Shown in pieces: positions 50,501 to 58,809 of a DNA stretch of 64,000 nt. A model generated the notes under the pieces. The model searched no databases and had not been told where the DNA came from. It saw only the letters and a list, made by a program, of their open reading frames with translations. The DNA is taken from positions 72,344,622-72,408,621 of the forward strand of contig OW388294.1 of assembly GCA_936450465.1 (NCBI GenBank). The letters run 5' to 3'. The stretch is from Gibbula magus (taxonomy: Eukaryota; Mollusca; Gastropoda; Trochida; Trochidae). The position numbers and the translations under genes are program-made. How positions within the stretch are numbered: position 1 is the first letter of the stretch; every line of letters starts with the position of its first letter.

Positions 50501-53500
50501 ATTTCCTTATTCCACTCATCCAGCAAATATTATTCTACCAAGACGGGATATTAACTACGCAACCAGGAAACATGGCTGGTGGTGACTTACACCACCAGTC
50601 CCGCAGAATGTCCATTTCGTTTGGACCTCAAATCTAAAGTATACTACCTTTTGAGTACCTAAGTAATGTTCCTCTCTAAAGTTAAAACATGGACATGAAT
50701 TTATACTTATTCATGGTTGTCCCTTTTTAGTGGTAAAGACAAATAAATTTGTAATTAAACTTGTACTTCTGAATTGTTTTGTGTTTACAATTCTTTACAG
50801 GTTTCCACCGTTGGACTTGTGTTAATGTCCAGTCCTGTTGCATATGCTGAAAGTTTTCTGAAAAGTTACTTCTGTCCAGTTGAAATAATTCCTGTGGCTT
50901 GTTAATGAATTCCTATTCCTATCCAGTCAACTACTGACCGATAAACTTAAGAAAAACCTAGCATGATAACTAAGTTCTGGTTATACGTGCAGTGTTCCCG
51001 CTTGCTTTTTTAACAGCCAGTCCTGGGGACCGGCAGCCAATGGAAATACCAGTCCCCATCAATTTTTAGCTCATCTGGCCTGAAATGCCCGATGGGCTTA
51101 TGGCAAGGCATGGTGTCCGGCGTCCGTACATCCGTCCGTCAATCCGTCTGTCCGTCCGTTTGTAAATTTTTCGCATTTTCATCTTCTACTCCAGAACCAC
51201 TTGGTCTAGGGAGCTGAAATTGTGTGTGCATATTCCTTGGCTACTTCTAAATTGTAGATTTCATGACCCCGTGACCTCAAATGGGGTCACAGGGGTTACA
51301 ACCCCAAAAACCTATTTTCATCTTCTTCTCTAGTTCCAAATGGTCTAGAGAGCTGAAAAGTTGCGTGCAGACTCCTTGGCTAAAGGGGATTCTAAATTGT
51401 AGATTTGGTGACCCCATGACCCGAAATGGGGTCACTGGGGTCACAACCCAAAAAACCTATTTTCATCTTCTTCTTGAGTTCCAAATGGTCTAGAGAGCTG
51501 AAAAGTTGTGTGCAGACTCCTTGGATAATGGGGGTTCTAAATTGTAGATTTGGTAACCCAATGACCTCAAATGGGGTTACAGGGGTCACAACCCCAAAAA
51601 CCTATTGTCATCTTCTATTCCAGTTCCAAATGTCTAGAAAGCTGAAAAGTTGCGTGCAGACTCCTTTGCTAATGGGAATTTTAAGTTGTAGATTTGGTGA
51701 CCCCGTGACCTCAATTGGGGTCACAGGGGTCACAACCTTAAAATCCTATTTTCATCTCCTTCTCCAGTTCCAAAAGGTCTAGAGAGCTGAAAAGTTGTGT
51801 GCAGACTCCTTGGCTAATGGGGATTCTTAATTGTAGATTTGGTGACCCAATGACCCGAAATGGGGTCACAGGGGTCACAGGGGTCATAACCCAAAAAACC
51901 TATTTTCATCTTCTACTCCAGTTCCAAAAGGTCTAGAGAGCTGAAAAGTTGCGTGCAGCCTCCGTGCCTAATGGGGATTCTAAATTGTAGATTTGGTGAC
52001 CCCATGACCCGAAATGGGGTCACTGGGGTCACAACCCCAAAAACCTATTTCCATCTTCTACTCCAGTTCCAAAAGGTCTAGAGAGCTGAAAAGTTGCGTG
52101 CAGACTCCTTTGCTAATGGGAATTTTAAGTTGTAGATTTGGTGACCCCGTGACCTCAATTGAGGTCACATGGGTCACAACCTTAAAATTCTATGTTCATC
52201 TCCTTCTCCAGTTCCAAAAGGTCTAGAGAGCTGAAAAGTTGTGTGCAGACTCCTTGGCTAATGGGGATTCTAAATTGTAGATTTGGTGACCCATGAACCG
52301 GGGTCACAGGGGTCACATCCTTAAAAACCTTTTTTCATCTTCTTCTTCAGTTCCAAAAGGTAAAGAGAGCTGAAAAGTTGTTGGCAGACTCCTTGGTCAA
52401 ACAGGATTCTAAATTGTAGATTTCGTGACCTCATGACCCCAAATGGGGTCACAACCTTAAAAACCTATTTTCATCTTCTATTCCAGTTCCAAAAGGTCTT
52501 AGAGAGCTGAAAAGTTGTTGGCAGACTCCTTGGTCAATGGGGATTGTAAGTTGTAGATTTCGTGACCCCATGGGGTCACAGGGGTCACATCCTTAAAAAC
52601 CTATTTTCATCTTCTTCTCTAGTTTCAAAAGGTCTAGAGAGCTGAAAAGTTGTGTGCAGACTCCTTGGCCAATGGGGATTCTAAATTGTAGATTGTGTGA
52701 TCCCGTGATCCCGTCACAGTGGTCATGATCTAAGAACCTATCTTTTGCTTGTAAACAATAACTTAAATAACTTAAATATTCAACTTGAGATAGTAAATCA
52801 ATGAAATCCTGATGAGCTACAGAGCCCATGGCTCTATTTTTGAAATACTCTCTTTCAAAGTTTCAATCGTTGCCTCGGCTAGAGCATTTTCCATCTCTTC
52901 CACACTGTCACCATGGGTGTATACAACCCCACTCAAATTTTACAACCATTCTCTTTTTGTAATTGAACGAGTGGTGAAAATTTATCCGACGGAATGTTTT
53001 GTTTCGTCATAAATAGTACTGTTCTCATCATGCACGTCAGAGCATCGACATCCTTTTCTTTTGCTGCGGCAACGTGAACATGCATAGCTTTTTTATTTGT
53101 CAATATGAAAACAGCATCTCGATGACTCATGCTTTCTCTGTGTTCTTGTAGGGCCGACTTCTGCATGTTACACACCCTTTCGTAAAACCATTGTTCTTAC
53201 TGGCTTCCTCGCAAATTCGAAAAACATTGCTTCAGATTCAAATCGGAACCACTTGAATTCGGCGAACCACTCACTTCCTCAGTATCGGCAGTGTTTGCAA
53301 ATGCCGGTCCCTCTTTGAAAATTCCGGTATTTACCAGTAAACGGGAACACTGACGTGGCTTTTATTTTTAATGGAGAGGTTCTGAATCTGGATAGTGATC
53401 ATTTTAGTTTTTTTCTGAGATTAACTGTCAGTAATTGACTGCCACCAGTGGCGCACCTGCTATCAGCTTTGCAAATGACTAGTGACTCATTGGTGGCAGC

Positions 53501-55223
53501 CACCAGTGCCAACTAGAGCAGTTACTAGTGGACCACCAGCTGTGTGTTATCTAGATATGTCTTCATTTCAACTGAATTTTAGATAATTTGCACCTATTGT
53601 TATTATTCTAAAGAGTAAACAACACATAAGTAAATAACTGACTTTTCTTCAATGATTTGTTGTTAATTTAGTTAAGTTAGCAGGGAAAGGTAGGGGCTTT
53701 TGCACATTTGATGTAAAAATGGCCCATTTAAATTTGAAGTGTCAGTATTGCAGTTTGGTTCAAAGGGGAATGTGGCCCATTTATAATTCTGAAAACGACT
53801 GAAAGCCCGAAAAATGATCCTTTCTCAAAGGTGTCTTTCCCAATTCCTGAGTTAGCTTTTTATATTGATTCGCTATCATAAAAATATTTCTCTTTTTATT
53901 ATTTCGGATTGCGAAAGTACGATAGGAAATGTTTACAATTCAGAGTTACCTGCCGGTTTCACCGGTGCAATTTGAACAGGTTCATGATAAAATAAAAAAT
54001 ATATAATTAGAGTGTATTGATGTTTCTTTGAACCCGAGTTAAGTCATATGTAACCGGAATACGTATTTATATACCGTATGTTGAAACAAGCACCTACTTT
54101 GTAGCAATCTCCTCCCAGATTAAATCCTTGGATTTCTTCGTGATCCCTGATCCAAAAGAAGCTGACAAATGAGAGTGGCGCTGTTCTCCTTTTCTGGCTC
54201 TTGGTATCTTCTCAAAAGCTACAGCATCCTCGGTTACCCATGGTTTTATATATGCTCCGTTACTCTCCACTATATCACCCATGGGAAACCTTATCAGGAA
54301 AATCTGTACTCAAATTACCCGCCCTTAGCCGGCGTGAGCCAATCAAACTGCTACGCAGCTTGGACCTGCGAACCAATGACAATTCATATCACTTCGTTTT
54401 CAAGCGAGGTCATTGTGTTAGCCATCCGTCACCGGTTATCTCCCTTGACCATTTCCGTCTTATCCCATTTAGCATTTTCTTCGGTTACTGACTTCGTCAC
54501 GCCGGCCAAGGGCGGGTAATTTGAGTACAGATTTTCCTGATAAGGTTTCCCATGGGTGATATAGTGGAGAGTACCGGAGCATATATAAAACCATGGGTAA
54601 CCGAGCATGAAGCTACAGCTGCTTGGTTAACTTCCATCGTCGGCTAGAGTCTGCGAAGGGAGATAACTCTTGCCTCGCATTTCTACCTCTCCCTCAAAAG
54701 AGTACAAATGTCATGTCAGCTAAGATCGGTTAGGGGAACGGGTGTAACTTTAAGCAAAGACGATTTTAAAATTGACGTACGTTGCAGATTGATGTTAGAT
54801 AAGATCGGCTATTGGAACGGCACCCTGGACTTTTATTTTCAATTTTTTAATGTATAAATAGAAGTACAGAACAGGAGTCGTCCTACCCCATCATATAACA
54901 ACAATTTACTGTTTTCTAATCTCGTAGATGTGTGTACGTAAATCGTGCATACAACTTACAACTGATTTACGAAAGTTTGTTTCAATCAATAAAGACAAAC
55001 TGTCATATTAAAAACTGTTCATAGTTCCCACCATGTTATTGTCAAAACGGAGCGCAAACAAGACATTGAATGATCATTAAAGACATGTTATTACTTGCTC
55101 AGCTATGGATGACACCTCTGTCATTGCCCTTTCATTTTGACAAGAAGATCTTATTTAACACTTTTAGCATGGTTGTTTTACGTGTATTTGAAGCTTTTTT
55201 ATTTACTGCATGCTTTGCAATAA

Positions 55224-55266
<43 letters not shown>

Positions 55267-58200
55267 CCAGGAGAAAACCTCACATTTCTTTGACTTTCGG
55301 AATTTCATCAATAATTGACAGTAAAATGTGTGCTTTCGATTGAATATCATTTTGAAAATATAAATCTCTTTTACCCCGAATAACCTAGTCATTTACACAA
55401 CATTTCTAACTATTTAACAGTAACAACTGTAACATTATGCAATTCGGTAATTTATTTATTCATGATTGATTAGTTATTACAGATATAACATTCATAATGT
55501 GAACAAAGCACACTTTGTCAAGAAAATGTATGCATGGTTGAGTTGTATATATATTATAAACGTGGAAACTATTTTTTAATGTGTAGATAGTTCTCATATG
55601 AAAGTGTTATCATATATAGAAAGGTTTCTGTTAAAGAAAGTACAAAATATAGATGATTGAATGCATTTCTCTTTAAATATATCAAGAGAATTTAGCACAT
55701 ATACTTTGTTTTAGTTATTTTGATATTATGACCTATTATGTCAATGGATATTCTTTATCAATATATTAGACGTGTTACTTACAAATCAACAAAATAGTTA
55801 TGTCTTGTTTTGTCAAGGATGGTTCGCCAGTTCCCTTTCCTGAAAGAGCCAAAGAGATCATGAAGTGTAATTTTACTGGGACACTCTCCGTAACCAGAGC
55901 CTTGTGGCACCTACTGAGACCGCATTCAAGGTACACAATCTCATCAGGGCCATGTTCAATAAGCGTTGAAAATGAGCGATTACGTTAAAGGTAATCTTTT
56001 GAACGCGATTGCTCAATGTAGCACTACGTAGTAAAGCGAGCAAACCTCGAGGCATCGCACCGTTTCGTTCAGGAGAGAATGAGTGCTTGTAATGCCATTT
56101 ACGGCATTTGGACAAAATTTCCAATTATGTCTTTAATGATTTGAGAGCAAATGTATGAATGTGTGGTATTGAGTTGCCTGTTGATAAACTACGTAGCAAA
56201 TTAAACTATAACAAATTTTCAACAGAGTCAGAAAAAATAATGCCGGTGGATAAATATTGTAATGTGTTTGATAAGCAAATGATATGTACAAAAATAAAGT
56301 AGATACAATTATGTACATCGGGATATAGTTTTTAAATACTTTGTTTGATTTTAACTCTAGCATTTATGTAACACGATTTATCTATGACTGATGTAAAACA
56401 ATATTATGTTACGTATAGCAGTAACGTGTTCAGATATCGTATCGTGCTGCAATACATATCCGTATCTAACTTCATAAGTCGTACATAACGTTATGAACTA
56501 GTACAAATCCAATGACTCCATTTTCATTTTTCTTGAACATTTGGATCAGAGTGGTCATCGTGTCAAGTGAAGCCTCCAAACGAGCCTTGGACAAGTGTTC
56601 TCCCGCCAGGCAAACTCAGTTCAGAAACCCAAATCTCACAATGGACGACTTGGAGAAGTTGATGGCAGAATTTGTCAGGTTAGGCATAGTATGAATTCAA
56701 TATTCAATATATTCAGTAAGTGTTGACACTTACCATTGGAATTCGAAACTGCATACGATTGTCAGATTTACACCTTCCTAGTACTTTGTACATACATTGT
56801 TCAAACATGGACTTAAACTTGAATCATGCCTTTAACAATATGAAATATACAGATGTGCACTCGTATGTATGCTCTCAGTAAACATACCTATCCCGGTATC
56901 CTTGGCAACAACTGACCTGTTGAGGTACAAAACGTTACATTAGTTAATGGAATATTGTTTTCGTAAATCAATTATAAACTCTTTATTATTTATTATTAAA
57001 ATAGAATGACATTGATGAAACTAATTTATTGCATACACACACAGAGGGTTTATTCATAAACTGTCATGTAATGCAAAAAATAGTATTTGTGATCTTTGTG
57101 ATCAAGCGATGCAGCTGAGGGTAAACATATTGAAAGAGGCTGGGCGTCCAGTGCGTACGGGTTGTCCAAGATAGGCGAGACTCTGATGGCTTTTATACTG
57201 ACAAGAGAGCTGGCGGACGATCAACGAGAGGATATCATTGTTAATGCTGTAAGTTCCGATATCATTATTTTTCTCAGATTATTCAGACAGACACACAATA
57301 ATTCCATTTCATGTTTATAAGGCCATGACCCATTTTGCATTAAATGCCTACAGAACCAGGTATGCAGATTGAACGAAGCTTCCGTAAAATATTACATGAA
57401 AGTCACCAATGTCTGTGATAATGTTTGTGATATAAACTCATCGGCAATAGAAAGTTATCACTTTAAACAAATTTCGTGAAATCATTTAATAATAATAATA
57501 ATAATGAGGATACTTATATCGCGCTGAACTCCACAACACTAAGGGCCATGCTCGAAGTGCTACACACATTATTACCCTGGTGTAAGGACCAACGTCGTTC
57601 CTTTTTCATTCTCAACTCCCTTTGGAGTATGCAAATCATTTGAATACAAAATAAAATAAAAATTTCATTCTTCAAGTGCTAAATGTCTGCATAAATACCG
57701 ACGTCTATGAGAACAATGATGCAGTAAAAAAAAGAACACGAAAGAAATGCGGAAACCTTCATAACGAGACTGCGACAGCCATTGGTATGACATAAATGGG
57801 GACCGCAGAACGCACGTCACATTGCAAGACCCGTCAATTGCAGCCAAAGCAACCGTCAGCAACTTGTTGAATTGTTGTCAGTGGACAGGCCAGACACCAG
57901 ACCGTCCAAGATCGGGTCGACTATAGGTTTCGTTGCAGCTTGAATTGGCCTCGTTTGATTTGTTGCGAAACAGTCTTGCTGACGTCATCCAACGACTGAC
58001 TACATCCATTGCCGGGACGTGTTCTAGCGTGCATTGATGCAGAGAGTAGTCACACTGAGAACATGTTTGACCATTTGTAGAATTGTGTGGCCTTTTTATA
58101 AAACAATGTCTGTTACTTTATTTTGACCCCATGTCACTTTTGCTCAAAGTTATAATAAATGTACTATTGATAGAACAATGGTGACTTTATACAGTGGTTA

Positions 58201-58809
58201 GAACATTATTCTTGTCATTAAATTGATAATAATACATATCATATATGTCTTAACGAGCGATAAAAACTGGTGATAGGTGTCTTTAGCCGACGAGTTTATA
58301 AACTGTGGCATATGACATCTGCTATTAATTCAATGTGTTGATATTGGCTGTATATTGACAGTGTTGTCCAGGCCATGTCAACACAGACCTGCCGAGTGTG
58401 AGGGGACCACTTACAGTAGATCAAGGTACGTAGTGTGAACAATCCTGCTGTTACGAAACATCACTTTGAATGCAAAATATAAGTGGAGCATGTACTAGAA
58501 ATATACATGTAATAGAAACGTGTCACCGTTTTGAATGTTAATTTATCATTCCGCATAAATAAATGATTTACGTTGATGAATTTTAAACATGTCCAGTTAT
58601 GTAAATTTGAAATAGATATTTACATAGTATATGTCACTGAATGGCTTACGGTCAATTTGTTTGTGCTACCAATTGAACATTAATATAAATGTCATTCTAC
58701 AATGTAAACACCAGGAGCCAAGACCCCCGTGTACCTTGCCCTTCTCCCCCGTGATGTCAAGCAACCCAAGGGTCAGTTTGTCAGACTGATGCTGCCAGAA
58801 GATTGGTGA
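32513..58809 (+). CDS. CBR1: carbonyl reductase (NADPH), CBR1-like short-chain dehydrogenase, 8 exons
   Basis: Exons 32513-32539, 37122-37203, 37569-37747, 55818-55930, 56550-56678, 57107-57248, 58362-58425 and 58715-58809 have GT-AG borders and compatible phases, giving 276 codons plus stop (human CBR1 is 277). It should reduce carbonyl groups of quinones, ketones and aldehydes with NADPH in the cytosol. Seen: the cofactor loop TGANKGVG (residues 11-18), ARD at 37-39 following the second strand, NNAA (89-92, usually NNAG), catalytic Ser in VIVSSE (139-140), the YGLSK catalytic Tyr194/Lys198, and PGHVNTD near the cofactor. The tail keeps TPVYLALLP and GQFV. Exon 1 encodes only MSGTKRIAV; it was chosen because it supplies the expected first strand, an ATG and a GTATGT donor in phase. 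Intron 3 is 18 kb of nested transposons; intron 1 holds tandem and palindromic repeats. An AATAAA lies near 59046. Confidence 0.93.
33476..34600. repeat. hairpin, CGTC run and ~148 bp tandem array (mollusc dispersed element)
   Basis: Starts with a hairpin CCCCCGAATC/GATTCCGGGGG, then about ten CGTC/TGTC repeats, then about five copies of a ~148 bp unit: CTTTAACCTTGGCCATAACTT, CTTTCATACTTGGCATGTGC, GAGGTCATCATATTTGACC, TTGACCTTGCCGCAGTGGAC. It ends with CATCCGGGGGCATCCGTG and a small GTGTTT/AAACAC hairpin. Head, tandem core and hairpin tail resemble bivalve pearl elements or non-autonomous Helitrons (inference). The second unit is split by the MITE at 33770-33992. Located in carbonyl reductase intron 1. 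Confidence 0.8.
33770..33992. repeat. 223 bp MITE with 9 bp target duplication, inside the tandem array
   Basis: The ends CAACTTCCAAACGCAAGGC and GCATTGGGAAGTTG belong to the same family as 27685-27785, with ~55 bp inverted arms and a ~110 bp unique centre. It is flanked by ACTTGGCAT at 33761-33769 and 33993-34001. Neighbouring array units show the uninterrupted sequence, so the empty site is visible in the same window. Confidence 0.88.
34821..35803. mobile_element. ~980 bp near-perfect palindrome: two head-to-head TTAA elements
   Basis: Two ~490 bp halves (34821-35309 and 35314-35803) are inverted copies of each other with only scattered differences. Each half has its own ends, AGGTGCATCCATTGTGTT outside and ACACAATGGATGTACCT at the centre. 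TTAA stands at the left edge (34817-34820), at the centre (35310-35313) and at the right edge (35804-35807). No coding frame spans a half. This fits two TTAA-specific (piggyBac-type) MITEs sharing one target site, in intron 1 of the carbonyl reductase gene. Confidence 0.85.
35808..37121. other. rest of carbonyl reductase intron 1
   Basis: AT-rich intronic DNA up to the acceptor at 37120-37121. Nothing else recognised. Confidence 0.4.
38041..38740 (+). pseudogene. Harbinger (HARBI1-like) DDE transposase remnant
   Basis: Starts MAAFIVLCDEEVVNG at 38041 and is broken by stops and frame changes. Recognisable pieces in order are SRVIHPTLQAI (38263 on), AGFPKVNGAIDGTSIPIA (about 38346-38400; the IDGT Asp is the first DDE residue), CRKIFHAINVQAVCDASQR (to 38496), and a weak GPGLDWTILK piece near 38650 resembling the KWPGSxHD block. 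The DDE triad cannot be completed. The rest of the catalytic domain is lost or too decayed to read. Confidence 0.7.
38963..39290. repeat. DIRS left terminal repeat and internal complementary region
   Basis: 38963-39050 (88 bp) is inverted at 39163-39250 with about 3 mismatches. Next to it, 39249-39290 is an exact inverted copy of bases in the right terminal repeat (about 47939-47980), including CTAATCTCGTAATGTTCGAG. The internal region thus carries complements of both ends side by side, as expected for the splint in circle formation (family knowledge). Confidence 0.88.
39441..40295 (-). CDS. DIRS tyrosine recombinase
   Basis: 284-codon open frame to the stop at 39441, intact. It has the Arg-His-Arg-Tyr set of tyrosine recombinases: Arg in TAQRGQ, His-x-x-Arg in KPHSVRAASTSAAS, and Tyr in FARFYQ near the carboxyl end. 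It integrates the circular DNA copy of the element by strand exchange through a covalent phosphotyrosine. The amino end overlaps the RT frame by 46 bases, and the first codon of the open stretch is TTG rather than ATG, so it is probably translated by frameshift or re-initiation. Confidence 0.87.
   Translation of the reverse strand: MFCRERQIDLYRPHLGQVLDFFVHLMNMNLGYNSIHTARCALSTFVFLDNQPCGSHPVVCRFLKGIFQLKPPKPRYSEIWSVKSVLSFIGKLFPHKFLSLKDLSIKLVLLLSLVTAQRGQIIHLLDLSNMHHDSAKTEYTFQFDQLLKQSRPGRLPKPMTLRTYPHDKCLCVVTTLRAYIKRTRNLRGTVTKLVIAYIRPHQPVCRDTVSRWIKAGLSRSGIDVSVFKPHSVRAASTSAASKACVPVADILDKADWTSHKTFARFYQKPLIETSAHFDNAVLTQ
40250..42346 (-). CDS. DIRS reverse transcriptase / RNase H
   Basis: 698-codon intact frame. 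The RT domain (about residues 90-290) shows YRLILNLKKLN, VDLSDAYYSV, MPNGLASA and the active-site YIDD. RNase H (about 385-510) shows NTDASLDGWGG, ELKAIYLSL, CDNTTAVVYLQ and VEADKASR. The downstream part has DMFASRLNKKLPRFVSW and FNLLWTGE, typical of DIRS polyproteins. The enzyme copies element RNA into DNA. The frame opens at a GTG just after the gag reading frame and a C/G homopolymer, so expression probably depends on the upstream gag frame. Confidence 0.88.
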   Translation of the reverse strand: MSASDPATSNGQVGQYHLFSDNNVFIAGGLSLCIHEWQKLTSDPFILDTVKGFHIEFNGKPKQISEPHEIRCNYEESEIISEKVQDLLSQNVIEQTNDSEGQFVSNIFIRKKSSGKYRLILNLKKLNEYVQYHHFKMESFQNVQTMIFQNVFMGSVDLSDAYYSVSVHASHRKYLRFRWKGTLYQFTCMPNGLASASRVFTKCLKPVYAHFRCVGHSCLGYIDDSYVQGQTSEACSISLTYMTKVFKSLGFSINLEKSVLIPSTKIKFLGFYVDSENMTVSLPDDKGHVLLDKCNSLLAKKEHTIRSVAQLLGLIVSSFHAVPFGPLFYRQLESEKSKALQVNYGDFDAVMILSEKAKEEIYWWKQNILRSEKSMENDRTTDFQMNTDASLDGWGGHMNGQSIGGRWSPQERELHINVLELKAIYLSLQAFSLTESFLNKNIHVFCDNTTAVVYLQAMGGSKSQACNDLTKRIWLWCRDRDIWLTISHVPGVDNVEADKASRKFSDRTEWSLDMSVFQSLTEHFKFLPSIDMFASRLNKKLPRFVSWKPEPEAEAIDAFNLLWTGELCYCFPPFCLLSKCLKKIMTDQVEALVIAPLWPTQSWFSQLINLICCRPVLLEKTPKLVTSPDGRPHLLTRRLNLTAFRLSGNPTRTEEFLLRQPVLSSVPGVRQQGNSMLLTSGSGSCFVVKDRLIYIDRI
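43311..47409 (-). mobile_element. Tx1/L1-like non-LTR retrotransposon inserted in DIRS gag
   Basis: Bounded by the exact 14 bp duplication ATAATCAAATTCTT at 43297-43310 and 47410-47423. The poly-A tail appears as a T-run at 43309-43321. The body carries an endonuclease-RT ORF2 on the minus strand. No ORF1 is present, so it is 5'-truncated just ahead of ORF2. The 5' junction also has a long A-rich run (T-rich at 47382-47409 on the plus strand), unusual for a normal truncation. Length ~4.1 kb. Confidence 0.9.
43511..47269 (-). pseudogene. LINE ORF2 (AP-endonuclease / reverse transcriptase), broken
   Basis: The endonuclease part (47269-45785) shows SANCRGL, LQDIH (usually LQETH), GDWN and SDHSAV. 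The RT part (45679-44840) shows KNWRPISLLN, TGFIPGR, LIDFEKAFDTVS, GCRQGDPISPYLF and QYADDTELF. The carboxyl part (44761-43511) has FFNFIWDGKRDKIKR and a Cys-rich CESCGASENIYHVYLECP. Inactivating damage: in-frame stops between 45785 and 45680 near the start of the RT, and two frame changes between 44870 and 44760. ISLLN and the terminal Cys/His motif place it in the L1/Tx1 group (inference). Confidence 0.85.
51070..52740 (+). repeat. hairpin, CGTCC run and ~145 bp tandem array (about 11 units)
   Basis: After GCTCATCTGGCC and a small GCCC/GGGC hairpin come CGTCCGTACATCCGTCCGTC repeats, then about eleven units marked by GTCTAGAGAGCTGAAAAGTT (starts near 51203, 51343, 51488, 51632, 51777, 51931, 52076, 52221, 52360, 52496, 52632). 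The period is mostly 145 bp, range 136-154. Each unit has the block GACCCCATGACC...GGGGTCACAGGGGTCACA. Open frames here just repeat. Confidence 0.85.
52826..53230 (-). pseudogene. hAT-type transposase, amino-terminal fragment
   Basis: Pieces in three frames: CEEASKNNGFTKGC, then ALQEHRESMSHRDAVF, AAAKEKDVDALTCMMRTVLF and IPSDKFSPLVQLQ (52933-53175), then GDSVEEMENALAEATIETLK (about 52830-52910). The Cys/His arrangement followed by ALQEHxxSxSHR resembles the zinc finger at the start of hAT transposases related to ZMYM/DUF4371 proteins. The catalytic part is absent, displaced by the minisatellite. Confidence 0.5.
54098..54282 (-). CDS. Myb/SANT-like DNA-binding exon of the Harbinger element
   Basis: Minus-strand frame with LSASFGSGITKKSKDLIWEEIATK before a GTAGGT donor at about 54097. 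It resembles the Myb/SANT-like domain (the KKxxxWEEIA helix) that Harbinger elements encode as their second protein, which binds the ends and helps carry the transposase to the nucleus. Only this exon is readable. Its first ~18 codons (MGDIVESNGAYIKPW) lie in the left arm of the foldback at 54229-54605, so the original start may have been replaced. Confidence 0.5.
54229..54605. repeat. foldback element, 109 bp arms with 159 bp spacer
   Basis: 54229-54337 is inverted at 54497-54605 with few mismatches (CTCGGTTACCCATGG, TATATCACCCATGGGAAACC, TTACCCGCCCT blocks). The spacer is not repeated. No obvious target duplication. It lies next to the Harbinger right end. Confidence 0.8.
55217..55262. repeat. 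(TA)n microsatellite
   Basis: About 20 TA units within ATATAAATATATATA context, in carbonyl reductase intron 3. Confidence 0.9.
57488..57600 (+). repeat. (AAT)n-headed dispersed repeat tail
   Basis: AATAATAATAATAAT followed by GAGGATACTTATATCGCGC and CATGCTCGAAGTGCTACACA, related to the minus-strand copy at 31037-31100. Lies in carbonyl reductase intron 6. Confidence 0.45.

Larger units (their letters stand above)
50990..53352. mobile_element. hAT-like element with 5 bp target duplication, interior mostly minisatellite
   Basis: The ends CAGTGTTCCCGCTT and (reverse complement of the right end) CAGTGTTCCCGTTT are inverted repeats, flanked by ACGTG at 50985-50989 and 53353-53357. The CAGTG start is typical of hAT elements; the usual hAT duplication is 8 bp, but 5 bp groups exist. 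The right quarter holds transposase remnants on the minus strand; the rest is a hairpin, CGTCC run and an 11-unit tandem array. Confidence 0.65.
37864..54825. mobile_element. PIF/Harbinger-like transposon expanded by nested insertions
   Basis: The left end GGGTACCGTTCCACTAACCG (37864) and the reverse complement of the right end GGGTGCCGTTCCAATAGCCG (to 54825) are inverted repeats of ~26 bp. The motif repeats subterminally on both sides (about 37930 and 54719-54742). Between them lie a Harbinger-type transposase remnant (+), a DUF4806-like gene (+) and a Myb/SANT-like exon (-), the last being the usual second Harbinger protein. Removing the DIRS and hAT insertions leaves about 5.6 kb. No clean 3 bp target duplication is visible (TCT versus TGG). 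Two separate Harbinger copies forming the pair is an alternative. Confidence 0.6.

Noticed and set aside
51281..52226. Several open frames of repeated protein sequence
   Set aside because: They are the 145 bp minisatellite read in frame.
51203..52700. Regularly spaced repeats as a CRISPR array
   Set aside because: Units are ~145 bp and contiguous, without unique spacers, in a eukaryotic intron.
57665..58020. Possible Tc1-like transposase remnant on the minus strand
   Set aside because: Only weak, frame-hopping similarity; no catalytic motif or terminal repeats could be identified.
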